Source: Streptosporangium sp. NBC_01756 (GTDB lineage: Bacteria > Actinomycetota > Actinomycetes > Streptosporangiales > Streptosporangiaceae). From it: a stretch of DNA of 64,000 nt. Location of the stretch: assembly GCF_035917975.1 (NCBI RefSeq), contig NZ_CP109130.1, forward strand, positions 8,246,001 through 8,310,000, given 5' to 3'. This document shows, one piece after another, positions 51,745 to 59,837 of the stretch; the stretch's first letter is position 1; each line of letters starts with the position of its first letter. Position numbers and translations under genes: made by a program. The notes below the pieces were generated by a model. It made no database searches and was not told the origin of the DNA. It was given only the letters and a program-made list of their open reading frames with translations.

Positions 51745-52227
51745 CTAACCGTTGGTCAGGATGTCGGCGACCGCGGCGGTGCTCTCCGGACTGCCCACCA
51801 CGACGACCACGTCGCCGTCGGCGAACGCGAAGTCGGGGCCGGGGCTGGCGAAGACCTGCCCGCCGCGGACCACGGCCACGATGGAGGCCCCGGTGCGGGT
51901 GCGGACGCGCGCGTCACCCATCGGCCGCCCGTCGTACGGCGTGCCGGGCAGGATGGGCAGCTGCAGGCTGACCAGCCCCTCCACCTCCCGGTGCAGGGCG
52001 TTGAGACGCTGCACGATGCGCGGGGCGCCGAGCAGCTCACAGAGCGCGTCGGCCTCCTCGTCGTTCAGTTTGACGGTCTCGCACGCCCGGTCGGGATCGT
52101 CGGGGTCGTATATCACCAGGTCGCGGCGGCCGGTTCGGTGGGAGACGATCCCGATCCTCCGGCCCGAACGAGTGGTGAACTCGTGTCGCAGTCCGATGCC
52201 GGGCAGTGCCGTCTGTTCGACCTCCAC
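51745..52227 (-). CDS. khtT: KhtT-like antiporter regulatory subunit (TrkA-C domain)
   Basis: Cytoplasmic regulatory protein of 160 residues. The N-terminal part, VEQTALPGIGLRHEF with RRIGIVSH, is typical of KhtT; the C-terminal TrkA-C (RCK-C) domain spans about 85-160, with RTRTGASIVAVVRGGQVFASPGPDFAFADGDVVVVVG. GTG at 52227 is chosen because GGAGGAAT lies eight bases upstream; an ATG at 52251 precedes that ribosome site. It is first in the operon with the antiporter. Cyclic di-AMP or another nucleotide may bind the RCK domain, as in relatives. Confidence 0.83.
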   Translation of the reverse strand: MEVEQTALPGIGLRHEFTTRSGRRIGIVSHRTGRRDLVIYDPDDPDRACETVKLNDEEADALCELLGAPRIVQRLNALHREVEGLVSLQLPILPGTPYDGRPMGDARVRTRTGASIVAVVRGGQVFASPGPDFAFADGDVVVVVGSPESTAAVADILTNG

Positions 52228-52299
52228 CGTGCCATTCCTCCATTTGTGCATGTATAGGGCTTTTCCATGAACTTACCAATCAATGCCGCAAGGTGGAGT

Positions 52300-52349
52300 T
52301 TCGGAATAACCGGTATTACCGATTGACTTTGTAGGTTATCTGTCTGACG
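52300..52349. promoter_or_regulatory. Imperfect palindrome in the ssu operon promoter region
   Basis: CGGAATAACCGGTATTACCG (about 52302-52321) is a degenerate inverted repeat centred on ACCGGT, lying in an A+T-rich stretch 30 bases before the permease start. It could bind a sulfur-status regulator. No such regulator gene is adjacent. Confidence 0.4.
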
Positions 52350-53222
52350 ATGAGCGGGACATCACGCCTCCGCACACCGAATGAGGTCCCCTCCGTGTCC
52401 GCTCCCGTCATCGATGCGGGGCTGGGACGCCAGGCTGTACGGCCGCGGCCCCGCGTTCCCCGGTTGCCCGCCGTCTGGCAGCGGCTGCTCAGTCCGCTGG
52501 TCATCGTCGCCCTCTGGCAGCTCGCCGGCAGCACGGGCCTGCTCCCCGAACGACTCCTCGCCTCTCCCGCCAAGGTCGTCGCCACCGCCGCCGACCTGGT
52601 CCAGGCCGGTGTCCTGCCCACCGCGATCGCGGTCTCGCTGCAGCGGGCACTGATCGGTTTCGCCCTCGGCGCGCTGGCCGGGATCGCGCTGGCACTGGTC
52701 GCCGGGCTCAGCCGGGTGGGGGAGAACGCGGTCGACCCGCCGCTGCAGATGCTGCGGGCCCTCCCGTTGTTCGGGCTGATCCCGCTGTTCATCCTCTGGT
52801 TCGGAATCGGCGAGACACCCAAGGTGGCACTGGTCGCCCTCGGCGTGGTCTTCCCGCTCTACCTCAACACCTTCGCCGGCATCCGCGGAGTGGACGGCAA
52901 GCTCGCCGAGGTCGCCCAAGTGCTGCGGCTGCGCCGCTCGGCGCTGATAGCGCACATCGTGCTGCCGGGCGCGCTGCCCCAGGCGCTCGTCGGCCTGCGG
53001 CAGAGCCTGGGGGTCGCCTGGCTGGCGCTGATCGTGGCCGAGCAGATCAACGCCGACGCCGGCATCGGCCACATGATCAACGATGCCCGCGAATTCCTGC
53101 GCACCGACGTCATCGTCGTCGGCCTGATCGTCTACGCGATCCTCGGCCTGCTCACCGACTCGCTGGTGCGCCTTCTGGAGAGGAGGGCCCTGTCATGGCG
53201 GCGCGACTTCCTGGCGCGGTAG
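52350..53222 (+). CDS. ssuC: Alkanesulfonate ABC permease SsuC
   Basis: Permease of 290 residues with about six helices. The segment LLSPLVIVALWQLAGSTGLLPERLLASPAKV opens the protein in SsuC style, and the coupling loop is LAEVAQVLRLRRSALIAHIVLPGALPQALVGLR; DAREFLRTDVIVVGLIVYAILG closes it. ATG at 52350 has a poor ribosome site; GTG at 52395 (preceded by GAGG) is an alternative that removes a non-conserved tail. Its end overlaps the next gene by 28 bases. With the ATPase and binding protein reduced to a fused remnant, this permease may have no working partner here. Confidence 0.86.
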   Translation: MSGTSRLRTPNEVPSVSAPVIDAGLGRQAVRPRPRVPRLPAVWQRLLSPLVIVALWQLAGSTGLLPERLLASPAKVVATAADLVQAGVLPTAIAVSLQRALIGFALGALAGIALALVAGLSRVGENAVDPPLQMLRALPLFGLIPLFILWFGIGETPKVALVALGVVFPLYLNTFAGIRGVDGKLAEVAQVLRLRRSALIAHIVLPGALPQALVGLRQSLGVAWLALIVAEQINADAGIGHMINDAREFLRTDVIVVGLIVYAILGLLTDSLVRLLERRALSWRRDFLAR

Positions 53223-54238
53223 GCCCCGCGCCCGCCACCGCGGGCACCGCGGTGAAGGTGAGACATCTCACCCGGAGGTTCGGGGAACGCACGGTCCTGG
53301 ACGGCGTCGACCTGGAGATCGCCCAGGGGGAGTTCGTCGCGCTGCTCGGCCGCAGCGGCTCGGGCAAGTCCACCCTGCTGCGGGTGCTCGCGGGCCTCGA
53401 TCCCGGCGCGGAGGGCCGCGCGGAGGTGGGCGGCACCGTCGCGGTGGCCTTCCAGGAGCCCCGGCTGATCCCCTGGAAGCGGGTCCTGGCCAACGTCGCG
53501 CTCGGACTCCGGGTCCCCGACCCGCGCGCCGCCGCGCTGGCGGCACTGGAGGAGGTCGGGCTGGGCGGGCTGCGTGACGCCTGGCCACTCACCCTGTCCG
53601 GCGGCCAGGCCGTGCTCGTCCCGCCGGACTCACCGATCAAGACCCCCGCCGACCTGCGCGGCAAGCGCGTCGCCGTGGCCAAGGGCAGTTCCGCCAACTT
53701 CCACCTGCTGGCCGTGTTGAGGAAGGCGGGCCTGAGCTTCACCGACATCCAGCCGCAGTATCTGCAGCCTCCGGACGCCCTCGCCGCGTTCTCCGAGGGG
53801 AAGATCGACGCCTGGGCCATCTGGGACCCTTACACCGCCCAGGCCGAGGCCCAGACCAAGGCGCGCATCCTGGTCGACGGTGACGGCTACGTCAACGGCT
53901 TCGAGTTCCAGATCGCGGGCAAGGACGCCCTCGCCGACACCGCCCGCTCGGCCGCCCTGGGTGACTGGGTGGCGCGCATCCGCCGGGCCCACAGCTGGGC
54001 CAACGACCACTCCGACGAGTGGGCGAAGGTCTACTCCCGGCTCACCGGACTGGACCCGGCCGTCGTCGGTGTGTCGGTCAAGCGCAGCTCGTACAAGGAC
54101 CTCAAACTCGCCGGAGACGTCGTCACCCGTGAGCAACTCGTCGCCGACGCGTTCAACGAGGCCAAGCCCGTCCCCGTCCCCGTCACGATCGCCGACATCA
54201 TCGACACCCGGTTCGACGCCACCGTGGAGAACACCTGA
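53195..54238 (+). pseudogene. SsuB-SsuA deletion fusion (truncated ATPase joined to truncated binding protein)
   Basis: An open frame of 347 residues made of two half proteins. Residues 1-138 are the start of an alkanesulfonate ABC ATPase with Walker A GRSGSGKST, the Q-loop FQEPRLIPW, and the signature motif LSGGQ. At about 53609 the sequence switches, in frame, to the second half of an SsuA binding protein (VPPDSPIKTPADLRGKRVAVAKGSS, LQPPDALAAFSEGKIDAWAIWDPY). Walker B and the switch histidine are lost, as are the signal peptide and first lobe of SsuA. Neither activity should survive. ATG at 53195 has GGAGAGGAGGG upstream. A genuine deletion is likely; a misassembly is the alternative. Confidence 0.85.
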
Positions 54239-55344
54239 TGAAGTTCCACTGGTTCCTGCCCACCTCCGGTGACAGCCGCGTCCTGACCGGCGGCGGCCAC
54301 GGCCTCCGAAGGGGACACGGTCTCTCCGGGACGGCCCCGTTCCGCCAGCCGGACATCGAATACCTCGCGCAGATCGCCCGCTCGGCCGAGCAACTCGGCT
54401 TCGAGGCGGTCCTCACCCCCACCGGCACCTGGTGTGAGGACGCCTGGCTGGTCACCGCCGCGCTGACCCGCGAGACCGAGCGGCTGAAATTCCTGGTCGC
54501 CTTCCGCCCCGGATTCCTGTCGCCGACCCTGGCCGCGCAGATGGCCGCCACCTACCAGCGTCTGTCGCGTGGCAGGCTCCTGCTCAACGTGGTGACCGGC
54601 GGGGAGACGGCCGAACAGGCCAGATTCGGCGACCACCTGTCCAAGGACGAGCGCTACGAGCGGACCGGCGAGTTCCTGTCCATCGTGCGCGGCGCGTGGA
54701 GCGGCACGCCGTACGACTTCGACGGCACGCACTACCGGGTCGAAGGCGCGATGGTCTCCGAGGTGCCCGACCCCGTCCCGGAGATCTACTTCGGCGGCTC
54801 CTCACCGGCCGCGGGTCCCGTCGCGGCCGAGCACGTGGACGTCTACCTGACCTGGGGCGAACCCCCGGACCAGGTGGCCGGGAAGATCGAGTGGATGCGC
54901 GGGCTGGCCGCTGAGCGGGGCCGCGAACTCCGGTTCGGCATCCGGCTGCACGTGATCACCCGGGACACCGAGCGGGAGGCCTGGGCGGAGGCCGAGCGGT
55001 TGCTGGCCGCGCTCGACCCGGCCGACATCGTTACGGCCAGGAAGCTGCTGGGACGCAGCGAGTCGGTCGGTCAGCGGCGGATGCTCGAACTGCACGAGGG
55101 TTTCACCGGCGGCACGGCCCGCGACCTGGAGATCCACCCGAACCTCTGGGCCGGGGTGGGCCTGGTCCGGGGCGGTGCGGGCACCGCACTGGTCGGCAGC
55201 CATGCCCAGGTCGCCGAGCGGATCGAGGAGTACGCCGCACTCGGCATCGAGGAGTTCGTCCTGTCCGGCTACCCGCATCTGGAGGAGGCGTACTGGTTCG
55301 GCGAGGGCGTGCTGCCCCGGGTGCGCGCCCTGACGGTGGGGTGA
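54238..55344 (+). CDS. ssuD: FMNH2-dependent alkanesulfonate monooxygenase SsuD
   Basis: Luciferase-fold monooxygenase of 368 residues that splits alkanesulfonates into aldehyde and sulfite using reduced FMN. It starts KFHWFLPTSGDSR, has EAVLTPTGTWCEDAWLV with the active-site cysteine, RLLLNVVTGG (about 118-127), DHLSKDERYERTGEF, YFGGSSPAAGPVAAEHVDVYLTWGEPP and the late LSGYPHLEEAYWFGEGVLP block. Length and motifs are those of SsuD. Its ATG overlaps the stop of the fusion gene as TGATG. No SsuE-type flavin reductase is seen nearby. A strong terminator hairpin follows. Confidence 0.92.
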   Translation: MKFHWFLPTSGDSRVLTGGGHGLRRGHGLSGTAPFRQPDIEYLAQIARSAEQLGFEAVLTPTGTWCEDAWLVTAALTRETERLKFLVAFRPGFLSPTLAAQMAATYQRLSRGRLLLNVVTGGETAEQARFGDHLSKDERYERTGEFLSIVRGAWSGTPYDFDGTHYRVEGAMVSEVPDPVPEIYFGGSSPAAGPVAAEHVDVYLTWGEPPDQVAGKIEWMRGLAAERGRELRFGIRLHVITRDTEREAWAEAERLLAALDPADIVTARKLLGRSESVGQRRMLELHEGFTGGTARDLEIHPNLWAGVGLVRGGAGTALVGSHAQVAERIEEYAALGIEEFVLSGYPHLEEAYWFGEGVLPRVRALTVG

Positions 55345-55728
55345 TCGGCCACATCAGGCTTTCCCGGCCTGCGCACGGCCCTTCCGCGGGGGAGTGGGCC
55401 CGTGCCCGGCGACCGCCCGCACGGCATCGCGTTCCCCGGTGCCGTGCGGGCGGTCACCGTCGTATCCGGGCGACCCACACCACTCATGCCAAATTTTCTT
55501 CGGGCCCGGATTTCCGGGTTGAGCTGGTGGAAGGCAACGGCGGGCGGGGGACGATCGCCGAACGGCCGCATGGGCCGGGAGGAAACGGGCAGGCTCGGTG
55601 TGCCCGTTTGAAGATCGTTTCAGCGGATTCGTCGTGATCACCATCTGCGGCGGGTCGGGCGGACGACGGTCTCAGGTCGTCCCAGGCCGGCGGGCGTTCA
55701 ATCGGAGCACCGTAGACGGGAGGACATG
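55345..55728. other. Intergenic region after ssuD
   Basis: This 384-base stretch holds the ssuD terminator hairpin at 55411-55455 and the upstream region of the secreted protein gene at 55729. Between 55470 and 55700 I see a short hairpin (CGGGCA/TGCCCG near 55590-55610) and nothing protein-like on either strand. Confidence 0.5.
55411..55455 (+). terminator. Strong terminator hairpin after ssuD
   Basis: GACCGCCCGCACGGCA (55411-55426) and TGCCGTGCGGGCGGTC (55440-55455) form a perfect 16-bp stem with a 13-base loop, 66 bases past the ssuD stop. No U-tract follows. Confidence 0.85.
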
Positions 55729-56571
55729 GTGACACCAACCAACCGTGACAAGCCGAACGGACACCAGCGGATCGGAGCCGTCGGACCACGCCGAGGCGTT
55801 CAGCGACCGCTGATCGTCGCCGCGGCCGCCGTACTGGCGGCGTCGGGCGGCGTCGGGATGGCCACGGCATCGGCGGCGACGCCCCCACCACCGCCGACTG
55901 AGACCCCCGCTCCAACAGACAGCACCACCGCGACCCCCATCGCGACCCCCACCGAGACGCCGACGGAGACCCTCACTCCCACGCCGACGCCCACCGCCAC
56001 CGCGCTGCCCACCGCGCACCCCCTGGAGTTCGTCGGCGCGGTGCACGGGGAGTTCCTGGCGGGTACGGAGGACCCGTGCGTTTTCGTCCCGGTGCTCGCC
56101 CAGACGGGTGAGGCGACCGCCGTGGTCGAAGGGTCGATCACCGTGCGCAGCCGCGACGGCTTCGAGCAGGTGTACACGGTCACCGACGACACCCATGTCG
56201 TCGCGGGCAGGCGCGGCAACAGCAAGGTCAAACAGGGTGACTGGGTGGCGCTGACCGCGACGCGCGGCGGAGAGACGGCCACGGCCGCCTATGTCTACGA
56301 CCTGTCGCAGCCGGACCGGAGGATCCGGCGCGGCAACGACTGGTGGTACCCCCGGCAGGGATGGTCCGGCACGGGCAAGTGGCGAACCCCCACACCCTGC
56401 CCCACACCGCCGCCGACCCCGACCCCGACCCCGACGGTGACCGAAACGCCCACCGTGCCGCCCACCCCGGTCCCGACCCCGACGACCCCGGTGCCTTCGG
56501 AGACGCCGACACCGGTGCCCAGCGTGACGGCAACAGTCACGCCGACACCGACCCCGACTCCCAACCCCTGA
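55729..56571 (+). CDS. Secreted Thr/Pro-rich protein with a small central domain
   Basis: Exported protein of 280 residues. A basic start and a hydrophobic stretch (LIVAAAAVLAASGGVGMATASA) make a signal peptide ending near residue 50. Then come a Thr/Pro repeat region, a central folded domain (about 98-195: FVGAVHGEFL, VVEGSITVRSRDGFEQVYTVTDDT, VKQGDWVALTATRGG) that resembles DUF5666-type beta domains, and a second, longer Pro/Thr tail with TPTP repeats. The tails look like extended, perhaps glycosylated, cell-wall linkers. GTG at 55729 is favoured over ATG 55726, which is too close to GGGAGG. Function unknown. Confidence 0.75.
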   Translation: MTPTNRDKPNGHQRIGAVGPRRGVQRPLIVAAAAVLAASGGVGMATASAATPPPPPTETPAPTDSTTATPIATPTETPTETLTPTPTPTATALPTAHPLEFVGAVHGEFLAGTEDPCVFVPVLAQTGEATAVVEGSITVRSRDGFEQVYTVTDDTHVVAGRRGNSKVKQGDWVALTATRGGETATAAYVYDLSQPDRRIRRGNDWWYPRQGWSGTGKWRTPTPCPTPPPTPTPTPTVTETPTVPPTPVPTPTTPVPSETPTPVPSVTATVTPTPTPTPNP

Positions 56572-56604
56572 GCATCGCCGCTGATCGAGTATCGGCAGGA
56601 CGGA

Positions 56605-56633
56605 CCCTGGCACGGCATCCCCCCGTGCCAGGG
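56605..56633 (+). terminator. Terminator hairpin after the secreted protein gene
   Basis: CCCTGGCACGG (56605-56615) pairs perfectly with CCGTGCCAGGG (56623-56633) around a 7-base loop, 34 bases past the stop codon. Confidence 0.8.
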
Positions 56634-56679
56634 CCGTCACACCACATCCCTCACCTGTTCCCGTTCGCGTGCACGGACC

Positions 56680-56805
56680 GGTGACCACCTGCCCGGGGAC
56701 GAGCGCCACGAGCGGACCGGAAAGTCCCCGCCCGTCGTATGTGGTGCGCGAAACGGCGGGTACCACCGGGTCGACGGCACGACGGTCTCCACCCGCGGCG
56801 AGGTG
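56680..56805 (+). pseudogene. Degraded ssuD fragment
   Basis: One frame reads GDHLPGDERHERTG and, further on, GYHRVDGTTVS. The intact ssuD at 54238 has GDHLSKDERYERTG followed after about 20 residues by THYRVEGAMVS, so this is a diverged and shortened copy of the middle of that gene (its residues about 130-175). It has no start, no flanking ssuD sequence and lies 1.3 kb downstream of the true gene. It marks an old partial duplication or recombination event at the locus. Confidence 0.7.
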
Positions 56806-56867
56806 ATCGGCGATCACATCCGGTCCGTACGGTTGCACGCCACCCCTCCGAGGAGGAGCCTCAGCCT

Positions 56868-58031
56868 ATGCCTGACGATCAGCGCCCCTACGACATCGTG
56901 CTCTTCGGCGCCACCGGGTTCACCGGGGCGCTGACCGCGCAGTACCTCGCGCACAACACCGATCCCGGCTGCCGCTGGGCCCTGGCCGGACGCAACCCGG
57001 CCAAGCTGAAAGCGGTCGCCGAGCGGATCGGCCGCCCCGACCTGCCCCTGCTGCACGCCGACGCGACCGACCCGGCCTCGTTGGCGGAGATCGCCCGGCA
57101 GGCCCGGGTCGTCGCCACCACCGTCGGCCCCTACGTCTCCCACGGGGAGCCGCTCGTGGCCGCCTGCGCCGCCGCGGGCACCCACTACGCCGACATCACC
57201 GGCGAGCCGGAGTTCGTCGACCTCATGTTCGCCCGCCACCACGAGCAGGCCCGGCGGACCGGGGCGAAACTCGTGCACGCCTGCGGATTCGACTCCATCC
57301 CGCACGACCTCGGCGCCTACTTCACCGTCAAGCACCTGCCCGAGGGGGTGCCGATCGAGGTGGACGGGTTCGTGCGGGCGAACGGCAAGCCGTCGGGCGG
57401 CACCCTCCATTCGGCACTCATGGCGGTCTCCCGATCCCGGCAGACGGCCGAGGCCGCCCGTGCCCGGCGAGAGGTCGAAAGCCGTCCCACCGGCCGCCAG
57501 GCACGCGGCTCAGCCGGAACGTTGCGCTACGTGGGAGGGTGGGCCCTTCCGCTGCCCACCCTCGACCCGCAGATCGTGGGCCGCTCGGCCCGCGCGCTGG
57601 AACGCTACGGCCCCGACTTCACCTACCGCCACCACATCGCCGTCAGGAGGCTGCCCGCCGCGCTGGCACTCGCCGCGGGCGTGGGGGCGCTCGTCGCGCT
57701 CGCCCAGATTCCCCCGGCCCGTTCCCGGATGCTCGGCCGGATCTCCTCCGGTGACGGGCCCACCCCCGAGCAGCGGGCCGCGGGCTGGTTCACGATCACG
57801 TTCCTCGGCCGGGGCGGTGGCGAGCGCGTCGTCACCGAGGTCGCCGGCGGTGATCCCGGTTACGACGAGACCGCCAAGATGCTCGCCGAGTCGGCCCTCT
57901 GCCTGGCCTTCGACGACCTGCCGCCGGTCTCCGGCCAGGTCACCACGGCCACCGCGATGGGCGACGCGCTGATCGACCGGCTCCGGCGGGCGGGCATCAC
58001 CTTCAGGGTGCGGAGCGACTCGCGGAAGTAG
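56868..58031 (+). CDS. Saccharopine dehydrogenase-like / trans-acting enoyl reductase family protein
   Basis: NAD(P)-dependent protein of 387 residues. The nucleotide motif VLFGATGFTGALTAQYL is at about 11-27, followed by WALAGRNPAKL and VATTVGPYVSHGEPLVAACAAAGTHYADITGE, the pattern of actinobacterial trans-acting enoyl reductases and saccharopine-dehydrogenase-fold proteins; HACGFDSIPHDLG follows. In mycobacteria a relative reduces a double bond in lipid biosynthesis; the role here is unknown. ATG at 56868 follows GAGGAGGAGCC. The frame is open upstream to 56739 but overlaps the ssuD relic. It is monocistronic and ends in a hairpin. Confidence 0.85.
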   Translation: MPDDQRPYDIVLFGATGFTGALTAQYLAHNTDPGCRWALAGRNPAKLKAVAERIGRPDLPLLHADATDPASLAEIARQARVVATTVGPYVSHGEPLVAACAAAGTHYADITGEPEFVDLMFARHHEQARRTGAKLVHACGFDSIPHDLGAYFTVKHLPEGVPIEVDGFVRANGKPSGGTLHSALMAVSRSRQTAEAARARREVESRPTGRQARGSAGTLRYVGGWALPLPTLDPQIVGRSARALERYGPDFTYRHHIAVRRLPAALALAAGVGALVALAQIPPARSRMLGRISSGDGPTPEQRAAGWFTITFLGRGGGERVVTEVAGGDPGYDETAKMLAESALCLAFDDLPPVSGQVTTATAMGDALIDRLRRAGITFRVRSDSRK

Positions 58032-58061
58032 ACGCCCGTAGGGGGCGCCCGTGCACGGCGG

Positions 58062-58101
58062 ACCTCGGCGGCGGAGCTTCCGCGCTCCGCCGGCGAGGTC
58101 T
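58062..58101 (+). terminator. Terminator hairpin after the enoyl-reductase-like gene
   Basis: GACCTCGGCGGCGGAGC (58062-58078) pairs with GCTCCGCCGGCGAGGTC (58085-58101), 17 bp with one mismatch, beginning 31 bases after the stop. Confidence 0.8.
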
Positions 58102-58276
58102 CCGTGCGGCGCACGCGGCCGGCGGTGCCCGTGCCCGCCCGGCATCCGGGGGGGTTCGCCCCGACGGCGTCGCCCGTGGCGGATCCGCTATCCGGTCATC
58201 AGCAAAAGCCACATTTCACTGGCTTTCCACCCCATATGATCATCTCGAATCCCCAGGACAGCGAGGAAGGACCCTT

Positions 58277-59083
58277 GTGGCCGACGAAGTGAGTGAGCGG
58301 AACGCCGGCATCGACACGAGCAGGCCCAGCATCGCCAGGGCCTACGACGTCGTCCTCAACGGCAAGGACAACTTCGAGGTCGACCGCGCCTTCGTCGCCG
58401 AGATCGTCAAGGTCGTCCCCGAGATCTACGACGTGGCGACCTACAACCGGCAGATCCTCGGCCGGGGAGTGCGTTTCCTGTCCGATCGGGGCATCACCCA
58501 GTTCGTCGACCTCGGCTCGGGGCTGCCGACCGTGGAGAACACCCACCAGGTCGCGCAGCGTGCGAACCCGGACGCGCGGGTCGTCTACGTCGACAACGAC
58601 CCGATGGTGCTCGCCCACGGCCGGGCGCTGCTGGCGGAGAACGACCGTACCGGGGTCATCACCTCCGACCTGCGCGACACGGAGGCGATCCTCTCCGATC
58701 CGGTCTTCAAGAGCCTCATCGACCTCGGTCGCCCGGTGGGCGTGATGCTGGTCGGCATCCTGCACCACCTGCACGACGACGAGGACCCCCGGGGGGTCGT
58801 CGAGGCCTACATGGCGGCGGTTCCGCCGGGCAGCTACCTGTTCATCACCCACTTCTGCGCCTCCACCGAGGACTCGCGCGACGCCGAGCAGAAATACCTC
58901 GCGCTGCTCGGCACCGGCCGGTTCCGGACGCCGGAGGAGATCACCGCTTACTTCGACGGGTTCGAGCTCCTCGAACCGGGTGTCGTCCCGCTGCCCCTGT
59001 GGCGACCCGACGGCCCCGTCCCGGCGAAGCTCACCGTGGGCCAGCAGCTCATGTACGGCGGGATCGCCTACAAGAGCCGTTAG
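58277..59083 (+). CDS. SAM-dependent methyltransferase of the PF04672 (DUF574) type
   Basis: Protein of 268 residues matching the actinobacterial S-adenosylmethionine methyltransferase family PF04672: an N-terminal TSRPSIARAYDVVLNGKDNFEVDR, ATYNRQILGRGVRFL, the SAM motif FVDLGSGLPTVENTH (about 75-89), VVYVDNDPMVLAHGRALL and VGILHHLHDDEDP. Substrates of the family are unknown. Actinomycete genomes carry many copies. GTG at 58277 follows GGAAGGA. It is monocistronic. Confidence 0.88.
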   Translation: MADEVSERNAGIDTSRPSIARAYDVVLNGKDNFEVDRAFVAEIVKVVPEIYDVATYNRQILGRGVRFLSDRGITQFVDLGSGLPTVENTHQVAQRANPDARVVYVDNDPMVLAHGRALLAENDRTGVITSDLRDTEAILSDPVFKSLIDLGRPVGVMLVGILHHLHDDEDPRGVVEAYMAAVPPGSYLFITHFCASTEDSRDAEQKYLALLGTGRFRTPEEITAYFDGFELLEPGVVPLPLWRPDGPVPAKLTVGQQLMYGGIAYKSR

Positions 59084-59199
59084 CGCCTGCCGGGCAGGAC
59101 GGCTCGTCGGCGGGGCCGGGGCGGAGCGCAGTCGGCACCCTGGCCCAGGGGTGCGGCCGGGCACCAGTGACGGCGGCGAAGGAGTACGGCAGGCCGGGG

Positions 59200-59430
59200 T
59201 CAGCCGGGATCGGTTCTTCTGGCGTACATGTCGGCGATGTGGCCCGCGAGCACGGTGAAGAAGCCGGTGAAGCCGAGCAGAGTGAGCAAGGCGCCGACGA
59301 TCACATCGTTGCGGGTGGCCGTCGTCCAGGCCGCGCCGTCCGGTTGCTGGCCGGTCACGAACGGCGCGGCGACCAGCCAGATCCCGGTTGCGGAGAGCAC
59401 GCCGATGCCGATGATTCCCGCTCTGCTCAC
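59200..59430 (-). CDS. Small two-helix membrane protein
   Basis: Protein of 76 residues with two predicted membrane helices (about 4-24 and 41-62). GTG at 59430 overlaps the stop of the preceding small membrane protein gene as GTGA, and it is the last gene of an operon led by a drug exporter. No family recognised. It may be a small accessory to the exporter or an unrelated hitchhiker. Confidence 0.6.
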   Translation of the reverse strand: MSRAGIIGIGVLSATGIWLVAAPFVTGQQPDGAAWTTATRNDVIVGALLTLLGFTGFFTVLAGHIADMYARRTDPG

Positions 59431-59837
59431 CGTTCCTCCTCGGTATGCCCGCTGGTCGCACCGCTGCCCTTGCCGCCCGCGTGCTCCAGTTGATCGGCGG
59501 CCAGCGCGGCCACCAGGGGCCGGAGCAGGCCGTGCAGGTCTTCGATCGTCGGCGCGGTCGCGGCGGGGAACGGCTCGTCCGGCAGGTCCGGCACAGCGGG
59601 CCGCGGGGCGGGACGCTCGGGGAGGAGCCCGTCGGCGCGGAGCCGGGCGCGCCAGGCCCGCACCCACACCAGGATGGTGGCCAGGGAGAGCGCGCACACC
59701 CCCGCTCCCGTCCACAGATCGACCTTCGACGCGGCGCCGCCGGAGGGGTGGTTCAGCGCGTACGGTGCGAGCAGCAGCCACACCCCCACGCCCAGAGCGG
59801 CGGTCGCCGTGATCAGGCCGGCCAGGTAACGCGTCAT
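59427..59837 (-). CDS. Small membrane protein with cytoplasmic tail
   Basis: Protein of 136 residues with two predicted helices (about 5-26 and 42-62), a basic loop, then a Pro-rich and helical tail ending in GKGSGATSGHTEEER. ATG at 59837 overlaps the exporter stop as ATGA; its own stop overlaps the next gene. No family recognised. The tight coupling argues that it works with the exporter. Confidence 0.65.
   Translation of the reverse strand: MTRYLAGLITATAALGVGVWLLLAPYALNHPSGGAASKVDLWTGAGVCALSLATILVWVRAWRARLRADGLLPERPAPRPAVPDLPDEPFPAATAPTIEDLHGLLRPLVAALAADQLEHAGGKGSGATSGHTEEER

Noticed and set aside
55930..56000. Tandem ACCCCGACCC/CCGACG-like repeats in the secreted protein gene as a DNA repeat element
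   Set aside because: They simply encode the Thr/Pro tails and do not extend outside the reading frame.
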